Shown in pieces: positions 14,067 to 25,613 of a DNA stretch of 64,000 nucleotides (position 1 is its first letter; the number at the start of each line of letters is the position of its first letter). Position numbers and translations under genes: made by a program. The notes under the pieces are model-generated. The model was given only the letters and a program-made list of their open reading frames with translations, made no database searches and was not told where the DNA came from. The DNA is from Hansschlegelia quercus (GTDB lineage: Bacteria > Pseudomonadota > Alphaproteobacteria > Rhizobiales > Methylopilaceae), in assembly GCF_004310425.1 (NCBI RefSeq), contig NZ_SIUB01000002.1, positions 186,001 to 250,000 on the forward strand, read 5' to 3'.

Positions 14067-16778
14067 ATGCTCGAAAAGACCTATTCGCCGGCCGAGATCG
14101 AGCCGCGGATCGCCGCGCGCTGGGACGAGGCCGGGGCGTTCAAGGCCGGCGCGGGCGCGGAGCCTGGCGCAGAGCCCTATTGCATCGTCATTCCGCCGCC
14201 GAACGTCACCGGCTCGCTCCACATGGGGCACGCGCTGAACGACACGCTGCAGGACATCCTCGCGCGCTTCGAGCGCATGCGCGGCAAGAACGTGCTGTGG
14301 CAGCCCGGCATGGACCATGCCGGCATCGCCACACAGATGGTCGTCGAGCGCCAACTCGCCGAACGCCAGCAGCCCGGCCGGCGCGACATGGGCCGCGAGG
14401 CCTTTATCAAGCGGGTCTGGGAATGGAAGGCGGAATCAGGCGGCACGATCTTCAAACAGCTCCAGCGGCTCGGCGCCTCCGCCGACTGGTCGCGCGAGCG
14501 CTTCACGATGGACGAGGGCCTTTCGCGCGCGGTCGTGAAGCTGTTCGTCCGCCTCCACAAGGACGGGTTGATCTATCGCGACAAGCGGCTGGTGAACTGG
14601 GACCCCAAGCTGCTGACTGCGATCTCGGACATCGAGGTCCAGTCGGTCGAGGTGAAGGGCCATCTCTGGCACCTGCGCTATCCCGTCGAGGGCTCCGACG
14701 AGTCGATCGTCGTCGCCACCACGCGGCCGGAGACGATGCTGGGCGACGCCGCGGTCGCCGTTCATCCGGAAGACGAGCGCTACAGGCACCTCGTCGGCAA
14801 GCATGTCATCCTGCCGCTCGTGGGCCGGAAAATTCCGATCGTCGCGGACGAATATTCCGATCCCGAGAAGGGCACCGGCGCAGTCAAGATCACGCCTGCG
14901 CACGACTTCAACGACTTCGAGGTCGGCAAGCGGCACGGGCTGCCGCTGATCAACATCCTGACGCCGGATGCGCGACTGTCGCTGCTCGGCAACGAGGCCT
15001 TCCTGAACGACCTGCCGGCGTCGGTCGATCTCGACCTTCTGATGTCGCTCGACGGGCTTGATCGCGAGACGGCGCGCAAGCGCGTCCTGGCGCTGATCGA
15101 GGAGCTGGGATTGCTGGTCGAGACGGAGCCGCATGTTCATCAGGTCCCGCACGGCGACCGCTCGGGCGTGGTGATCGAGCCTTATCTGACCGACCAGTGG
15201 TACGTTGACGCGCAGAAGCTCGCGGTCGACGCGATGGCGGCGGTGCGCGACGGGCGCACGCGCTTCGTGCCGGAGAACTGGTCGAAGACCTATTTCGACT
15301 GGATGGAGAACATCCAGCCCTGGTGCGTGTCGCGCCAGCTCTGGTGGGGGCATCAGATCCCGGCGTGGTTCGGCCCGGACGGCGCGAACTTCGTCGAGGA
15401 GACGGAAGCCGAAGCGCTTGCCGCCGCCGAAAAGCATTACGGCGCGCCGACCGCCCTGACCCGCGACGAGGACGTCCTCGACACCTGGTTCTCCTCCGCG
15501 CTCTGGCCGTTCTCCACGCTCGGCTGGCCGGACGAGACGCCGGAGCTCAAGGCCTATTACCCCAACGCCGCGCTCGTCACGGGCTTCGACATCATCTTCT
15601 TCTGGGTCGCCCGGATGATGATGATGGGCCTCTACGTGATGAAGGAGGTCCCTTTCCGCGACATCTACATCCACGCCCTCGTCCGCGACGAGAAGGGGGC
15701 GAAGATGTCGAAGTCCAAGGGCAACGTCATCGACCCGATCGAGCTGGTCGATGCCTATGGCGCCGACGCTTTGCGCTTCACGCTGGCCGCAATGGCGGCG
15801 CAGGGCCGCGACGTGAAGCTCGCCCGCGCCCGCGTCGAGGGCTACCGCAACTTCGCGACCAAGCTCTGGAACGCCTCACGCTTCGCGGAGATGAACGGCT
15901 CCGTCCCGGTCGCGGGCTTCGACCCGAAGACGGCGACAACGACGCTCAATCGCTGGATCCTTGGCGAGGCGGCGAAGGCGACGGCCGAGACCACCGCCGC
16001 GATCGAAGCATACCGCTTCAACGAGGCGGCCGCCGCGGTCTACCGCTTCGTCTGGAACGTCGTCTGCGACTGGTATGTCGAGCTCGCCAAGCCCGTGCTG
16101 CAGAGCGAGGACCAGGGCGCCGAGGCGATCGAGACCCGCGCGACGCTGGCCTTCATCCTCGATCAGTCGGCGAAGCTGCTGCACCCCTTCATGCCGTTCG
16201 TGACCGAGGAGTTGTGGGCCGCGCGGGCCGCCGAGGGCGGCCGCGACGGGCTGCTCGTGCTTTCCCGCTGGCCGGAACTCGCCGGCCTGGGCGACGCGGA
16301 GAGCGAGGCCGAGATCGGCTGGCTGGTGGAGCTCGTCACCGAGCTCCGCTCGGCGCGCGCCGAGATGGGCGTGCCTCCGGGCGCCGCGCTGCCGCTGGTT
16401 CTCGTCGGCGCCGACGAGGCGCTGAAGGGCAGGGGGACGCGCGCCGCGCCGACGCTCGCGCGTATCGCCCGCGTGTCGTCCGTGACCTTCGCCGAGACGC
16501 CTCCCGGCGAAGCGATCCAGCTACTCGTGCGCGGCACGGTCGTCGCGGTGCCGCTTGGCGGGGTCGTCGACATCGCGGCCGAGCGCGGCCGGCTCGCCAA
16601 GGAGCGCGACAAGACGGTCGTCGAGATCAAGCGGATCGACGGCAAGCTCGCCAATGAAAGCTTCGTCGCCCGCGCGCCGGAAGAGGTCGTCGAGGGCGAG
16701 AAGGAGAAGCGGGCGGCTTACGAGGACCGGCTGGCGAAGATCGAGTCGGCGCTGCGCCAACTCGGGGGAGAGATTTAA
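14067..16778 (+). CDS. valS: valine--tRNA ligase
   Basis: A 903-residue class I aminoacyl-tRNA synthetase. The HIGH-type motif is HMGH (residues 52-55, after PPNVTGSL) and the KMSKS loop is intact at 546-550. The large editing domain between them contains TTRPETMLGD and GTGAVKITPAHD. The C-terminal coiled-coil typical of ValRS (KERDKTVVEIKRIDGKL) is present, so the protein is full length. It charges tRNA-Val and edits mischarged threonine. The start MLEKTYSPAEIEPRIAARWD at 14067 fits the family; the frame is open 51 codons further upstream but that extension is unlike ValRS. It follows popZ and a 315-base spacer with palindromic repeats. Confidence 0.97.
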   Translation: MLEKTYSPAEIEPRIAARWDEAGAFKAGAGAEPGAEPYCIVIPPPNVTGSLHMGHALNDTLQDILARFERMRGKNVLWQPGMDHAGIATQMVVERQLAERQQPGRRDMGREAFIKRVWEWKAESGGTIFKQLQRLGASADWSRERFTMDEGLSRAVVKLFVRLHKDGLIYRDKRLVNWDPKLLTAISDIEVQSVEVKGHLWHLRYPVEGSDESIVVATTRPETMLGDAAVAVHPEDERYRHLVGKHVILPLVGRKIPIVADEYSDPEKGTGAVKITPAHDFNDFEVGKRHGLPLINILTPDARLSLLGNEAFLNDLPASVDLDLLMSLDGLDRETARKRVLALIEELGLLVETEPHVHQVPHGDRSGVVIEPYLTDQWYVDAQKLAVDAMAAVRDGRTRFVPENWSKTYFDWMENIQPWCVSRQLWWGHQIPAWFGPDGANFVEETEAEALAAAEKHYGAPTALTRDEDVLDTWFSSALWPFSTLGWPDETPELKAYYPNAALVTGFDIIFFWVARMMMMGLYVMKEVPFRDIYIHALVRDEKGAKMSKSKGNVIDPIELVDAYGADALRFTLAAMAAQGRDVKLARARVEGYRNFATKLWNASRFAEMNGSVPVAGFDPKTATTTLNRWILGEAAKATAETTAAIEAYRFNEAAAAVYRFVWNVVCDWYVELAKPVLQSEDQGAEAIETRATLAFILDQSAKLLHPFMPFVTEELWAARAAEGGRDGLLVLSRWPELAGLGDAESEAEIGWLVELVTELRSARAEMGVPPGAALPLVLVGADEALKGRGTRAAPTLARIARVSSVTFAETPPGEAIQLLVRGTVVAVPLGGVVDIAAERGRLAKERDKTVVEIKRIDGKLANESFVARAPEEVVEGEKEKRAAYEDRLAKIESALRQLGGEI

Positions 16779-16799
16779 CCCCTTCGAGGAGAGAAGGGG
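16779..16799 (+). terminator. hairpin after valS
   Basis: CCCCTTC, a 7-base loop and GAAGGGG form a perfect 7-pair stem starting directly after the valS stop codon. There is no T tract, so it is either a weak terminator or an mRNA 3'-end stabiliser. Confidence 0.4.
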
Positions 16800-16848
16800 C
16801 AGACCGCCTCCAAACCTCAGCGCCGTGCGATACAATGCCGATCGGGGC

Positions 16849-18426
16849 ATGCGGGAGTTTGTGTCAGTGATCTTCAGCCGTCGCGATACGGTCGCGCTCA
16901 TCGGGGCAGGCGGCGCGGCGCTCGTCGCTCCCGTCGCAGCGAACGCGCAGAACCCAGCGGTCATCTTCGACCACGGAATCGTCATTGAACGCGCGCGCCA
17001 GCTCTCGCAGCAGCCGTTCCAGCCGCCTTCGACGGAGCTGCCCAAGGCGCTAAGCGAGCTGTCGTTCGACGCCTTCCGCGCCATCCGCTTCAGGCCGGAA
17101 AAGGCGTTCTTCGCCAAGACGAAGAGCGACTTCCGCATGCAGCTGTTCCACCGCGGCTTCCTCTACAAGGGGGGCGTGACGGTGAACCTCGTGCGGGACG
17201 GCGTGCCGGCGCCAATCCCATACGACGCCTCGCTGTTCGACTTCGGCGAGACCAAGCTGCAGGGCCGTCTGCCGATCGATTTCGGCTTCGCGGGGCTTCG
17301 GCTGCATTACCCGCTCAACAAGCCGACCGTCGTCGACGAACTCGGAGTGTTCCTCGGCGCGAGCTATTTTCGGGTGCTGGGACAGGGCCAGCATTACGGC
17401 ATCTCCGCGCGCGGGATCTCGATCGGGACGGGCGAGGCTGAGCCCGAGGAATTTCCCGAGTTCCGAGAATTCTGGGTGGAGGAGCCGAGACCGGGCACCG
17501 GCGAGCTTGTCGTCCACGCGCTGCTGGACGGGCCGTCGCTGACCGGCGCCTATCGCATGGTCATCACGCCGGGCGGCGAGACCACGGTGGCGGTTGGCTC
17601 GACGTTGTTCCCACGCAGGGACATCGCGAAGCTCGGCGTCGCGCCGCTGACGTCGATGTTCTTCTACGGCGAGAACGACCGCGCGCAATATCGCGGCTTC
17701 CGGCCGGAAGTGCATGATTCGGATGGGCTTCTCGTCTATGGCGCGAACGATGAATGGACGTGGCGGCCGCTCGTCAACCCGGAGGCGCTGCGCAAGACGT
17801 CGTTTCCCGATCCGGCCGTTCGCGGCTTCGGCCTGCTGCAGCGCGACCGCCTGTTCGAGCATTATCAGGACCTCGAGGTCCGCTACGATCTGAGGCCGAG
17901 CTACTGGATCGAGCCCCAGGGGAAGTGGGGTCCCGGTCGGGTTGAGCTCGTCGAGATTCCGACGAACAACGAGACTTTCGACAACGTCGTCGCCTACTGG
18001 GTCCCGGACGCGCAGCCCAAGGCCGGCTCGATGCTGCGGTTCAGCTATGTGATCCGTTCGCTCAAGCTCGCCGAGCGGCTGACGCCGAAGGCGCGCGCGA
18101 TCCACACCTTCGTCACCGAGGCGCGCGCCTCCGGCGATCCCAATCCGGCGCCGTCGCATGTCCGCCGCTTCGTGGTGGATTTTGCGGGCGGCGAGCTCGG
18201 CTACTGGCTGGACGACCCGAAGCGGGTGGTAACGGAGACCTCCGCCTCCACCGGCAAGATCACCGCCGCCTATGTCGTGCCGAACCCCGAGATCGACGGC
18301 TTCCGGCTTTTCCTCGACCACGAGATCGGCCAGCCGAACACCGAAGCCGTATTGCGCGGAACGCTGAAGGTCGGCGAGGAAACGCTGACGGAGAGCTGGG
18401 TGTTTCCGTGGGTGCGGAAGGAATGA
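16849..18426 (+). CDS. opgG: periplasmic glucan biosynthesis protein, OpgG/OpgD (MdoG) family
   Basis: About 525 residues. The N-terminus has a twin-arginine signal (FSRRDTVALIGAGG, cleavage near ANA-Q), so the protein is exported folded to the periplasm, as for OpgD. The mature part carries MdoG family segments such as RFRPEKAFF, LGASYFRVLGQGQHYG, ARGISI, FFYGEND and VHDSDGLLV. OpgG/D proteins shape osmoregulated periplasmic glucans. The partner glucosyltransferase OpgH is not in the window. Start choice: the ATG at 16849 or the GTG at 16867; GGGAG at 16853-16857 is better spaced for the GTG, and either keeps the Tat motif. It follows valS by 70 bases. Confidence 0.9.
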   Translation: MREFVSVIFSRRDTVALIGAGGAALVAPVAANAQNPAVIFDHGIVIERARQLSQQPFQPPSTELPKALSELSFDAFRAIRFRPEKAFFAKTKSDFRMQLFHRGFLYKGGVTVNLVRDGVPAPIPYDASLFDFGETKLQGRLPIDFGFAGLRLHYPLNKPTVVDELGVFLGASYFRVLGQGQHYGISARGISIGTGEAEPEEFPEFREFWVEEPRPGTGELVVHALLDGPSLTGAYRMVITPGGETTVAVGSTLFPRRDIAKLGVAPLTSMFFYGENDRAQYRGFRPEVHDSDGLLVYGANDEWTWRPLVNPEALRKTSFPDPAVRGFGLLQRDRLFEHYQDLEVRYDLRPSYWIEPQGKWGPGRVELVEIPTNNETFDNVVAYWVPDAQPKAGSMLRFSYVIRSLKLAERLTPKARAIHTFVTEARASGDPNPAPSHVRRFVVDFAGGELGYWLDDPKRVVTETSASTGKITAAYVVPNPEIDGFRLFLDHEIGQPNTEAVLRGTLKVGEETLTESWVFPWVRKE

Positions 18427-18484
18427 GGGAACGCGCCGCGACGCATCCCTGACATTCGTTTGCCTATGGCGGCGCGCGTGCTAA

Positions 18485-20095
<1,611 letters not shown>

Positions 20096-20184
20096 GCGGA
20101 AGCGTCGCCAGCCGGACTTCGACCATCGACCTCTTGGTCCGTCAGCCGGGCGGCCTGTTTATTCCGTCCCGTTGAGAGGCCCAC

Positions 20185-20613
20185 ATGACCCTTCCCGCCG
20201 TCCTCGCTCCCGTCTTCGCGCAGGCGCTTCTGACCTTCGTGCTGCTGTTCTGGATGGGCGGCGTGCGGACCAAGGCCGTACGCGCGAAGGCGGTGGAAGT
20301 GCGGCCGGGCTCGCAGCGGAACTATGGCTGGCCAGCCAAGGCGCAGCAGGTCTCCGACGCCTATCACAACCAGTTCGAGCTGCCGGTCCTGTTCTTCGCG
20401 CTGGTCCCTCTCGTGATCATCACGCGCAAGGCGGACTTCCTCTTCGTGCTTCTCGCCTGGGTGTTCGTGGTTCTTCGCTGGCTGCACGCCTTCGAGCACA
20501 CGTCGAAGAACCGGCTAAGAATCCGCTTCGGACTGTTCGCTGCGGGGGCGATCGTGCTGTTGATCATGTGGGCCGTGTTCGCGGTGCGCATTCTTCTCGC
20601 AGCCGAAATCTGA
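20185..20613 (+). CDS. MAPEG family membrane protein
   Basis: A 142-residue integral membrane protein with four hydrophobic segments, the first near residues 8-25, and the last two in the C-terminal half (FLFVLLAWVFVVLRWLH and the AGAIVLLIMWAVFAVRILL region). The pattern YHNQFELPVLFF followed by RWLHAFEH is typical of MAPEG proteins (membrane-associated eicosanoid/glutathione metabolism). The bacterial members mostly have unknown substrates; glutathione transferase activity is possible but not shown. It sits between guaB and rsmB and ends four bases before the rsmB start, so it is probably cotranscribed with rsmB. Confidence 0.85.
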   Translation: MTLPAVLAPVFAQALLTFVLLFWMGGVRTKAVRAKAVEVRPGSQRNYGWPAKAQQVSDAYHNQFELPVLFFALVPLVIITRKADFLFVLLAWVFVVLRWLHAFEHTSKNRLRIRFGLFAAGAIVLLIMWAVFAVRILLAAEI

Positions 20614-20617
20614 ACTC

Positions 20618-21910
20618 ATGACGCCAGCCGCCCACGCCCTCGCCGCGATCGAGGTCCTGACCGAGATCGTCGAGCGTCACCGGCCGGTCGCCCAGTCCCT
20701 GAAGGATTGGGGCGGCGCGCACCGTTTCGCCGGGTCCGGCGACCGCGCCCGCATCGCGAGCCTCGTCTACGACGCGCTTCGTGCGCGCTCCTCGCTCGCG
20801 TGGCGGATGGGCGCGGACAGCCCTCGCGCGCTCGTGCTCGGCGCGCTCGCCTTCATCCGCGGCGCGGAGCTCGATGCGCTCGGCGCGTCGTTCGCCGCAA
20901 CCCCGCATGCGCCGGCGCCGCCGTTCGAGGCCGAGCGCGCAGCGATGGCGACCGGCTCGCTCGACGGCGCTCCCGCACATGTCCGCGGCGACTATCCCGA
21001 TTGGCTCGACGCTCCGCTCGCCCGCGTCTTCGGAGACGCAAGGGCGGAGGAGGGCGCGGCGCTCAGTCAGCGCGCGCCGCTCGATCTCCGCGTCAACGCG
21101 CTGAAAGGCGACCGGGAAAAGGCGTTGCGGTCGCTCGCCCATCTGAAGGCCGAGGTAACGCCGCTGTCGCCCTTCGGCGTGCGCGTCCCGCTCACGGACG
21201 ACGGCCGCGGACCACCGGTGCAGGCGGAGCCCGCCTATCAGAAGGGGCTGGTCGAGGTTCAGGACGAGGGATCGCAGATCGCTGTGATGATCGCTGCGGC
21301 CGCCCCCGGCGAACAGGTCGTCGATCTTTGCGCGGGCGCTGGCGGCAAGACGCTTGCGCTCGCCGCCGCCATGAACAACCGCGGCCAGATCTACGCCCAT
21401 GACAGTGACATCCGCCGGCTCAGCCCGCTGAACGAGCGGGCGACGCGCGCAGGCGTGCGCAACCTGCAGATCCGCAGCCCGCGCGGCGAGGCAAACGTGC
21501 TGGCCGATCTTGAGGGCAAGGCCGACCTCGTTCTCGTCGACGCGCCCTGCACCGGCGCCGGCACATGGCGGCGCAATCCGGACGCCAAATGGCGCATGCG
21601 GCCGACATCGCTCGAACAGCGCATGCTCGAGCAGGACGCCGCGCTTGACGTCGCGGCGCCGCTGGTCAGGCCAGGCGGGCGCCTGGTCTACGTGACGTGC
21701 TCCTTGCTGATGGAGGAGAACGAGGATCGGCTCGCGGCCTTCATCGCCCGGCATCCGGAGTTTCGGTCCGCTCGGGCCGTCGAGGCGGCGGTGGGCGCCG
21801 GCGCGCCGGTGCTGGGCGCTTATGCGAACGCCGCCGGCGACGCCCTGCTGCTTAGCCCCAAGCGCTCGAACACCGACGGCTTCTTCATCGCCACCCTCAG
21901 GCGGACTTGA
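20618..21910 (+). CDS. rsmB: RsmB/NOP family RNA cytosine-5 methyltransferase
   Basis: A 430-residue SAM-dependent methyltransferase. The SAM-binding region VVDLCAGAGGKTLALAA, then LVLVDAPCTGAGTWRRNPD (with the Pro-Cys of motif IV) and YVTCSLLMEEN (catalytic motif VI cysteine) are the two-cysteine signature of RNA m5C enzymes. The N-terminal part resembles the NusB-like domain region of RsmB but is shortened. The 16S rRNA C967 target is the likely one by homology; other NOP-type targets cannot be excluded. Its ATG follows the MAPEG stop by four bases. Confidence 0.9.
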   Translation: MTPAAHALAAIEVLTEIVERHRPVAQSLKDWGGAHRFAGSGDRARIASLVYDALRARSSLAWRMGADSPRALVLGALAFIRGAELDALGASFAATPHAPAPPFEAERAAMATGSLDGAPAHVRGDYPDWLDAPLARVFGDARAEEGAALSQRAPLDLRVNALKGDREKALRSLAHLKAEVTPLSPFGVRVPLTDDGRGPPVQAEPAYQKGLVEVQDEGSQIAVMIAAAAPGEQVVDLCAGAGGKTLALAAAMNNRGQIYAHDSDIRRLSPLNERATRAGVRNLQIRSPRGEANVLADLEGKADLVLVDAPCTGAGTWRRNPDAKWRMRPTSLEQRMLEQDAALDVAAPLVRPGGRLVYVTCSLLMEENEDRLAAFIARHPEFRSARAVEAAVGAGAPVLGAYANAAGDALLLSPKRSNTDGFFIATLRRT

Positions 21911-21961
21911 CCCACGGCTCGCCGGGTCCATTTCGGGTCCAAGGCGGCGGAGAGACGGTTT

Positions 21962-22225
21962 ATGCGCGGGATCAGCGGGCTTCTTCAGATCATCGGCCTC
22001 GTGGTCGTGCTCGTCGCAGGGTACTGGTTCTATTACGTGAACTGGGGAACCAGCTCGAACGACCGGATCGCCGCCACGATCGCGCCCATGCTGCCGACGC
22101 CGTTCCGCGACTGGGGCTGTGGCAAGCTCGCTGGCCGCCTCGGCGCGACCGAGGCCCCCACGTTCTGCAGTCCTGTCGCGAACAGCGCGCCGGCGCCGAC
22201 GCCGGAAAGCGGCGGACGACTCTGA
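21962..22225 (+). CDS. small single-pass membrane protein of unknown function
   Basis: An 87-residue protein not recognised as any named family. It has one N-terminal hydrophobic helix (about residues 6-27, [20 protein letters not shown]) followed by a short presumably periplasmic tail with two cysteines (DWGCG and FCSP) and a Pro/Ala-rich end. GGAG nine bases before the ATG supports translation. It lies between rsmB and guaA on the same strand. The two cysteines could form a disulfide if the tail is periplasmic. The gene is supported by its position, ribosome site and frame, not by homology. Confidence 0.6.
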   Translation: MRGISGLLQIIGLVVVLVAGYWFYYVNWGTSSNDRIAATIAPMLPTPFRDWGCGKLAGRLGATEAPTFCSPVANSAPAPTPESGGRL

Positions 22226-22301
22226 TCGCAGGTCGGATTATCGACGGGACGCGCGTTCTCGCGCGTTGCGGCCTGTGGTTCGGCGGAGTACGTCACTCGC
22301 C

Positions 22302-23864
22302 ATGACCGCCGACCAGACGCACGACCGCATCCTGATCATCGATTTCGGGTCTCAGGTGACCCAGCTCATCGCGCGCAGGGTGCGAGAGGCGGGCGTCTAC
22401 TGCGAGATCGTGCCGTTCAATCTCGCGGAAGAGGTGTTTCCCACCTATGGCGCGAAAGGCGTGATCCTGTCCGGCGGTCCGGCCTCGGTCGCCGAGACCG
22501 GGACGCCCCGCGCGCCGCAGGCGGTGTTCGATAGCGGCGTTCCCGTGCTCGGCATCTGCTACGGGCAGATGACCATGGCCGAGCAGCTCGGCGGAACGGT
22601 CGAAAGCGGGCATCACCGCGAGTTCGGACGCGCGGACCTGAACGTCGTCGCGCCGTCTCTGCTCTTCACGGGGGTCTGGGAGGACAAGAGCAAGAACGTC
22701 GTGTGGATGAGCCACGGCGACCGCATCACGCAGATGCCCCAAGGCTTCCGCATCATCGGCATCTCCGAGAACGCGCCCTACGCCGCGATCGCGGACGAGA
22801 CCCGGCATTATTACGGCCTGATGTTCCATCCCGAGGTCGTGCACACGCCGCAGGGCGGCAAGGTGCTGAAAAACTTCGTGCGCAACATCTGCGGCTGCGC
22901 GGGCGACTGGTCGATGGCGGCCTATCGCGATGAGACGATCGGGAAGCTGCGCGCCCAGATCGGCCAGAGCCGCGTCATCTGCGGCCTGTCGGGCGGTGTC
23001 GATTCCTCCGTCGCCGCGGTGCTGATCCACGAAGCGATCGGCGACCAGCTGACCTGCGTGTTCGTCGACCATGGCCTGATGCGCAAGGACGAGGCGACGC
23101 AGGTCGTGGGTCTCTTCCGCGACCACTACAACATCCCGCTGGTCCATGTGGACGCCAGCGACACCTTCCTCTCCGCGCTCGACGGCGTGGACGACCCCGA
23201 AGTCAAGCGCAAGACGATCGGCAAGCTGTTCATCGACGTCTTCGAGGCCGAGGCCGAGAAGATCGGCGGCGCGGACTTCCTCGCGCAAGGCACGCTCTAC
23301 CCGGACGTCATCGAGAGCGTGTCGTTCTCCGGCGGCCCCTCGGTCACGATCAAGTCGCACCACAATGTCGGCGGTCTGCCCGAGCGCATGAACATGAAGC
23401 TCGTCGAGCCTCTGCGCGAGTTGTTCAAGGACGAGGTCCGGGCGCTTGGCCGCGAGCTTGGCCTGCCTGAGACCTTCGTCGGACGCCACCCCTTCCCGGG
23501 TCCGGGCCTCGCGATCCGCTGCCCCGGCGGCGTCACCCGCGAGAAGCTCGACATCCTGCGCCAGGCCGACGCCGTCTATCTCGACGAAATCCGCAAGGCG
23601 GGGCTCTACGACGAGATCTGGCAGGCCTTTGCGGTGCTGCTGCCGGTGAAGACCGTCGGCGTGATGGGCGACGGTCGCACCTACGAATATGTCGTGGCGC
23701 TGCGCGCCGTGACCTCGGTCGACGGCATGACGGCCGACTTCTTCCCCTACGACATGAACTTCCTCGGCCGCGCGGCGACCCGCATCATCAACGAGGTCCG
23801 CGGCGTGAACCGCGTCGTCTACGACGTGACCTCAAAGCCGCCCGGCACGATCGAGTGGGAATAG
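22302..23864 (+). CDS. guaA: GMP synthase (glutamine-hydrolysing)
   Basis: A 520-residue two-domain enzyme converting XMP to GMP. The N-terminal class I glutamine amidotransferase has LGICYGQM with the catalytic cysteine at residue 86, and MFHPEVVHT carries the His-Glu of the triad. The C-terminal ATP-pyrophosphatase has the P-loop SGGVDSS, and the protein ends with KPPGTIEWE, the conserved GuaA C-terminus. The ATG at 22302 gives [18 protein letters not shown]; the long upstream extension in frame overlaps the preceding small gene and is rejected. The stop overlaps the GTG start of the DUF72 gene by ten bases. Confidence 0.97.
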   Translation: MTADQTHDRILIIDFGSQVTQLIARRVREAGVYCEIVPFNLAEEVFPTYGAKGVILSGGPASVAETGTPRAPQAVFDSGVPVLGICYGQMTMAEQLGGTVESGHHREFGRADLNVVAPSLLFTGVWEDKSKNVVWMSHGDRITQMPQGFRIIGISENAPYAAIADETRHYYGLMFHPEVVHTPQGGKVLKNFVRNICGCAGDWSMAAYRDETIGKLRAQIGQSRVICGLSGGVDSSVAAVLIHEAIGDQLTCVFVDHGLMRKDEATQVVGLFRDHYNIPLVHVDASDTFLSALDGVDDPEVKRKTIGKLFIDVFEAEAEKIGGADFLAQGTLYPDVIESVSFSGGPSVTIKSHHNVGGLPERMNMKLVEPLRELFKDEVRALGRELGLPETFVGRHPFPGPGLAIRCPGGVTREKLDILRQADAVYLDEIRKAGLYDEIWQAFAVLLPVKTVGVMGDGRTYEYVVALRAVTSVDGMTADFFPYDMNFLGRAATRIINEVRGVNRVVYDVTSKPPGTIEWE

Positions 23865-24583
23865 GACGAGGCGATCTCTTCGTCGGAACCGCGGGCTGGA
23901 GCGTGGCATCGCGCTATGCCGAGGCGGTTCCGGGGCCGGGAACGCATCTCGAGCGCTACGCCCGCCGCCTTAACGCCGTGGAGATCAACTCGTCCTTCTA
24001 CCGGGCGCACCAGCACAAGACCTATGAGCGCTGGGCGCAGTCGACGCCTGAGGGTTTCCGGTTCTCGGTCAAGGTTTCGAAGGCGATCACCCACGAGCGT
24101 GCGCTGGTCGACTGCGCATCTCTGATCGACGCGTTCGCGTCGGAAGTCGCAGGCCTGGGCGAGAAGCTCGGCGTGCTGCTGGTCCAGCTTCCGCGATCCT
24201 CGAAGGCCGACAGAGCGACGGCGGGGGACTTCTTCGATCAATTGCGCGCTGTCGGCGACGCCACGATCGCGTTCGAGCCTCGCCACGACGACTGGTTCAC
24301 GCCCGAGGCCGACGAATGGTTGGCGGAACGCCAGATCGCGCGCGTGGCGGCGGATCCCGCGCCTGCGCCCGGCGCGGACGAGCCGGGCGGCTGGGGCGGC
24401 TTGCGATACTATCGCTGGCATGGCTCGCCGCGGCTCTATTACTCGGATTACGACGAGGCGGCGCTCGTCTCGTTGCGCAAACGGGTAGAGGAGGATCTCG
24501 CGACGGCGCCGGCCTGGTGCGTCTTCGACAACACCGCCTCCGGCGCCGCGCTCGGCAATGCGCTGACTTTCACGGGATTATAA
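23855..24583 (+). CDS. DUF72 domain-containing protein (YecE family)
   Basis: A 242-residue protein with the DUF72 TIM-barrel pattern: [10 protein letters not shown] at the start, [47 protein letters not shown] and [10 protein letters not shown]. The family function is unknown. The GTG start at 23855 lies inside the guaA end, in a ten-base overlap, so its translation is probably coupled to guaA. The residues conserved around NSSFY and EPRH suggest an active site in the barrel, but no reaction is known. Confidence 0.85.
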   Translation: MGIGRGDLFVGTAGWSVASRYAEAVPGPGTHLERYARRLNAVEINSSFYRAHQHKTYERWAQSTPEGFRFSVKVSKAITHERALVDCASLIDAFASEVAGLGEKLGVLLVQLPRSSKADRATAGDFFDQLRAVGDATIAFEPRHDDWFTPEADEWLAERQIARVAADPAPAPGADEPGGWGGLRYYRWHGSPRLYYSDYDEAALVSLRKRVEEDLATAPAWCVFDNTASGAALGNALTFTGL

Positions 24584-24701
24584 ACCGCGACGTCGCGAAT
24601 GGCGCGCCTGCCGGGCGCGAGTCTGTCTATAGTTGTGCGATGCTCCCGCCTGCGACCTCCGCGCTCGGCGTTCTGAGCGCTTACACGGAGGCGGAACGCT
24701 C

Positions 24702-25046
24702 ATGGTCACGATCTACGGAATCAAGAACTGCGACACCATGAAGAAGGCCCGGGCCTGGCTCGACAGCCGCGGGGTCGCCTACGCCTTCCACGATTACAAG
24801 GCGTCCGGGATCGACGAAGCCACCCTCTCCGGATGGGCGAGGAAGGTAGGCTGGGAGGCGCTGCTCAACAAAGCGGGCACGACGTTCCGCAAGCTCGACG
24901 ACGCCCAGAAGCAGGGGCTCGACCAGCGCAAGGCGATTGCGCTGATGCTCGCGGAGCCGTCGATGATCAAGCGCCCGGTGATCGACGCCGGCGGCGCGCT
25001 GATCGTCGGGTTCAAGCCGGAAGATTACGGCAAGGCGTTCGGCTGA
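24702..25046 (+). CDS. ArsC/Spx family thioredoxin-fold protein (YffB-like)
   Basis: A 114-residue protein with MVTIYGIKNCDTMKKARAWL at the N-terminus; the single cysteine at residue 10 is in the NCDTMKKA motif of YffB-like ArsC proteins. IKRPVID in the C-terminal half is the conserved cis-proline region. The family is related to arsenate reductase and Spx; the YffB branch probably is a glutathione-dependent thiol reductase rather than an arsenate enzyme. No ars genes are near. The ATG at 24702 fits the family; the in-frame reading from 24633 adds 23 unrelated residues. It converges on the L,D-transpeptidase gene. Confidence 0.85.
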   Translation: MVTIYGIKNCDTMKKARAWLDSRGVAYAFHDYKASGIDEATLSGWARKVGWEALLNKAGTTFRKLDDAQKQGLDQRKAIALMLAEPSMIKRPVIDAGGALIVGFKPEDYGKAFG

Positions 25047-25059
25047 AGAGCGTTGCGCC

Positions 25060-25482
25060 TCACTGCGTGATGACGATCCGCGCGTTGCCCATGCCGTATT
25101 GCTGCACAAGCCGGTAGAACGTCGCTGCGGCCACCGGATGAAGCCGCACGCAGCCATGGCTGGCGGGGCGCCCGAGCGAGCGGACATAGCCCGTAGCGTG
25201 CACGGCGTAGCCGCCGCGGAAGAACACCGAATAGGGCATCGGCGACATGTCGTACTTCCGCGAATACCACATCCTCTCCGTGCGGATCGGCCGGTAGGAG
25301 CCGGTCGGCGTGACGTAGCCGCGGCGCGCTGTGGAGACTGGCCAGGAGTAGGTCGGGAAGCCGTTCACTGAAACGTTCGCGCGCTGGCGCGAGAGGCTGA
25401 TGGTCGCGACAACCGTGGCCTGAGCGAATGACGGCAGAAGAGTTGCGGCCGCGAGAGCGAGGCCAAAGGCGAAACGACGCAT
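25060..25482 (-). CDS. L,D-transpeptidase (YkuD family)
   Basis: A 140-residue exported protein. The signal peptide is residues 1-22 (LALAAATLLPSFAQA). The YkuD domain has YSVFFRGGYAVHATGYV and the catalytic SHGCVRL with the cysteine at residue 111 and histidines upstream. Such enzymes make 3-3 cross-links in peptidoglycan or attach proteins to it in the periplasm. It is a minimal version, with only the catalytic domain and no peptidoglycan-binding module. It converges with the ArsC-like gene, with 13 bases between stops. Confidence 0.92.
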   Translation of the reverse strand: MRRFAFGLALAAATLLPSFAQATVVATISLSRQRANVSVNGFPTYSWPVSTARRGYVTPTGSYRPIRTERMWYSRKYDMSPMPYSVFFRGGYAVHATGYVRSLGRPASHGCVRLHPVAAATFYRLVQQYGMGNARIVITQ

Positions 25483-25613
25483 GACGCTGATCCCCGACGC
25501 GCCCCAACCCCGCCTCGGGCGCTGCCGAACTGTGGCGTAAATGAGGCGAGGTGTCGAATCCAGCTTGCGTCTGGCGCGCCGCTGTCGCGCCGGATAGTTA
25601 AGAGCGGCTCCAA

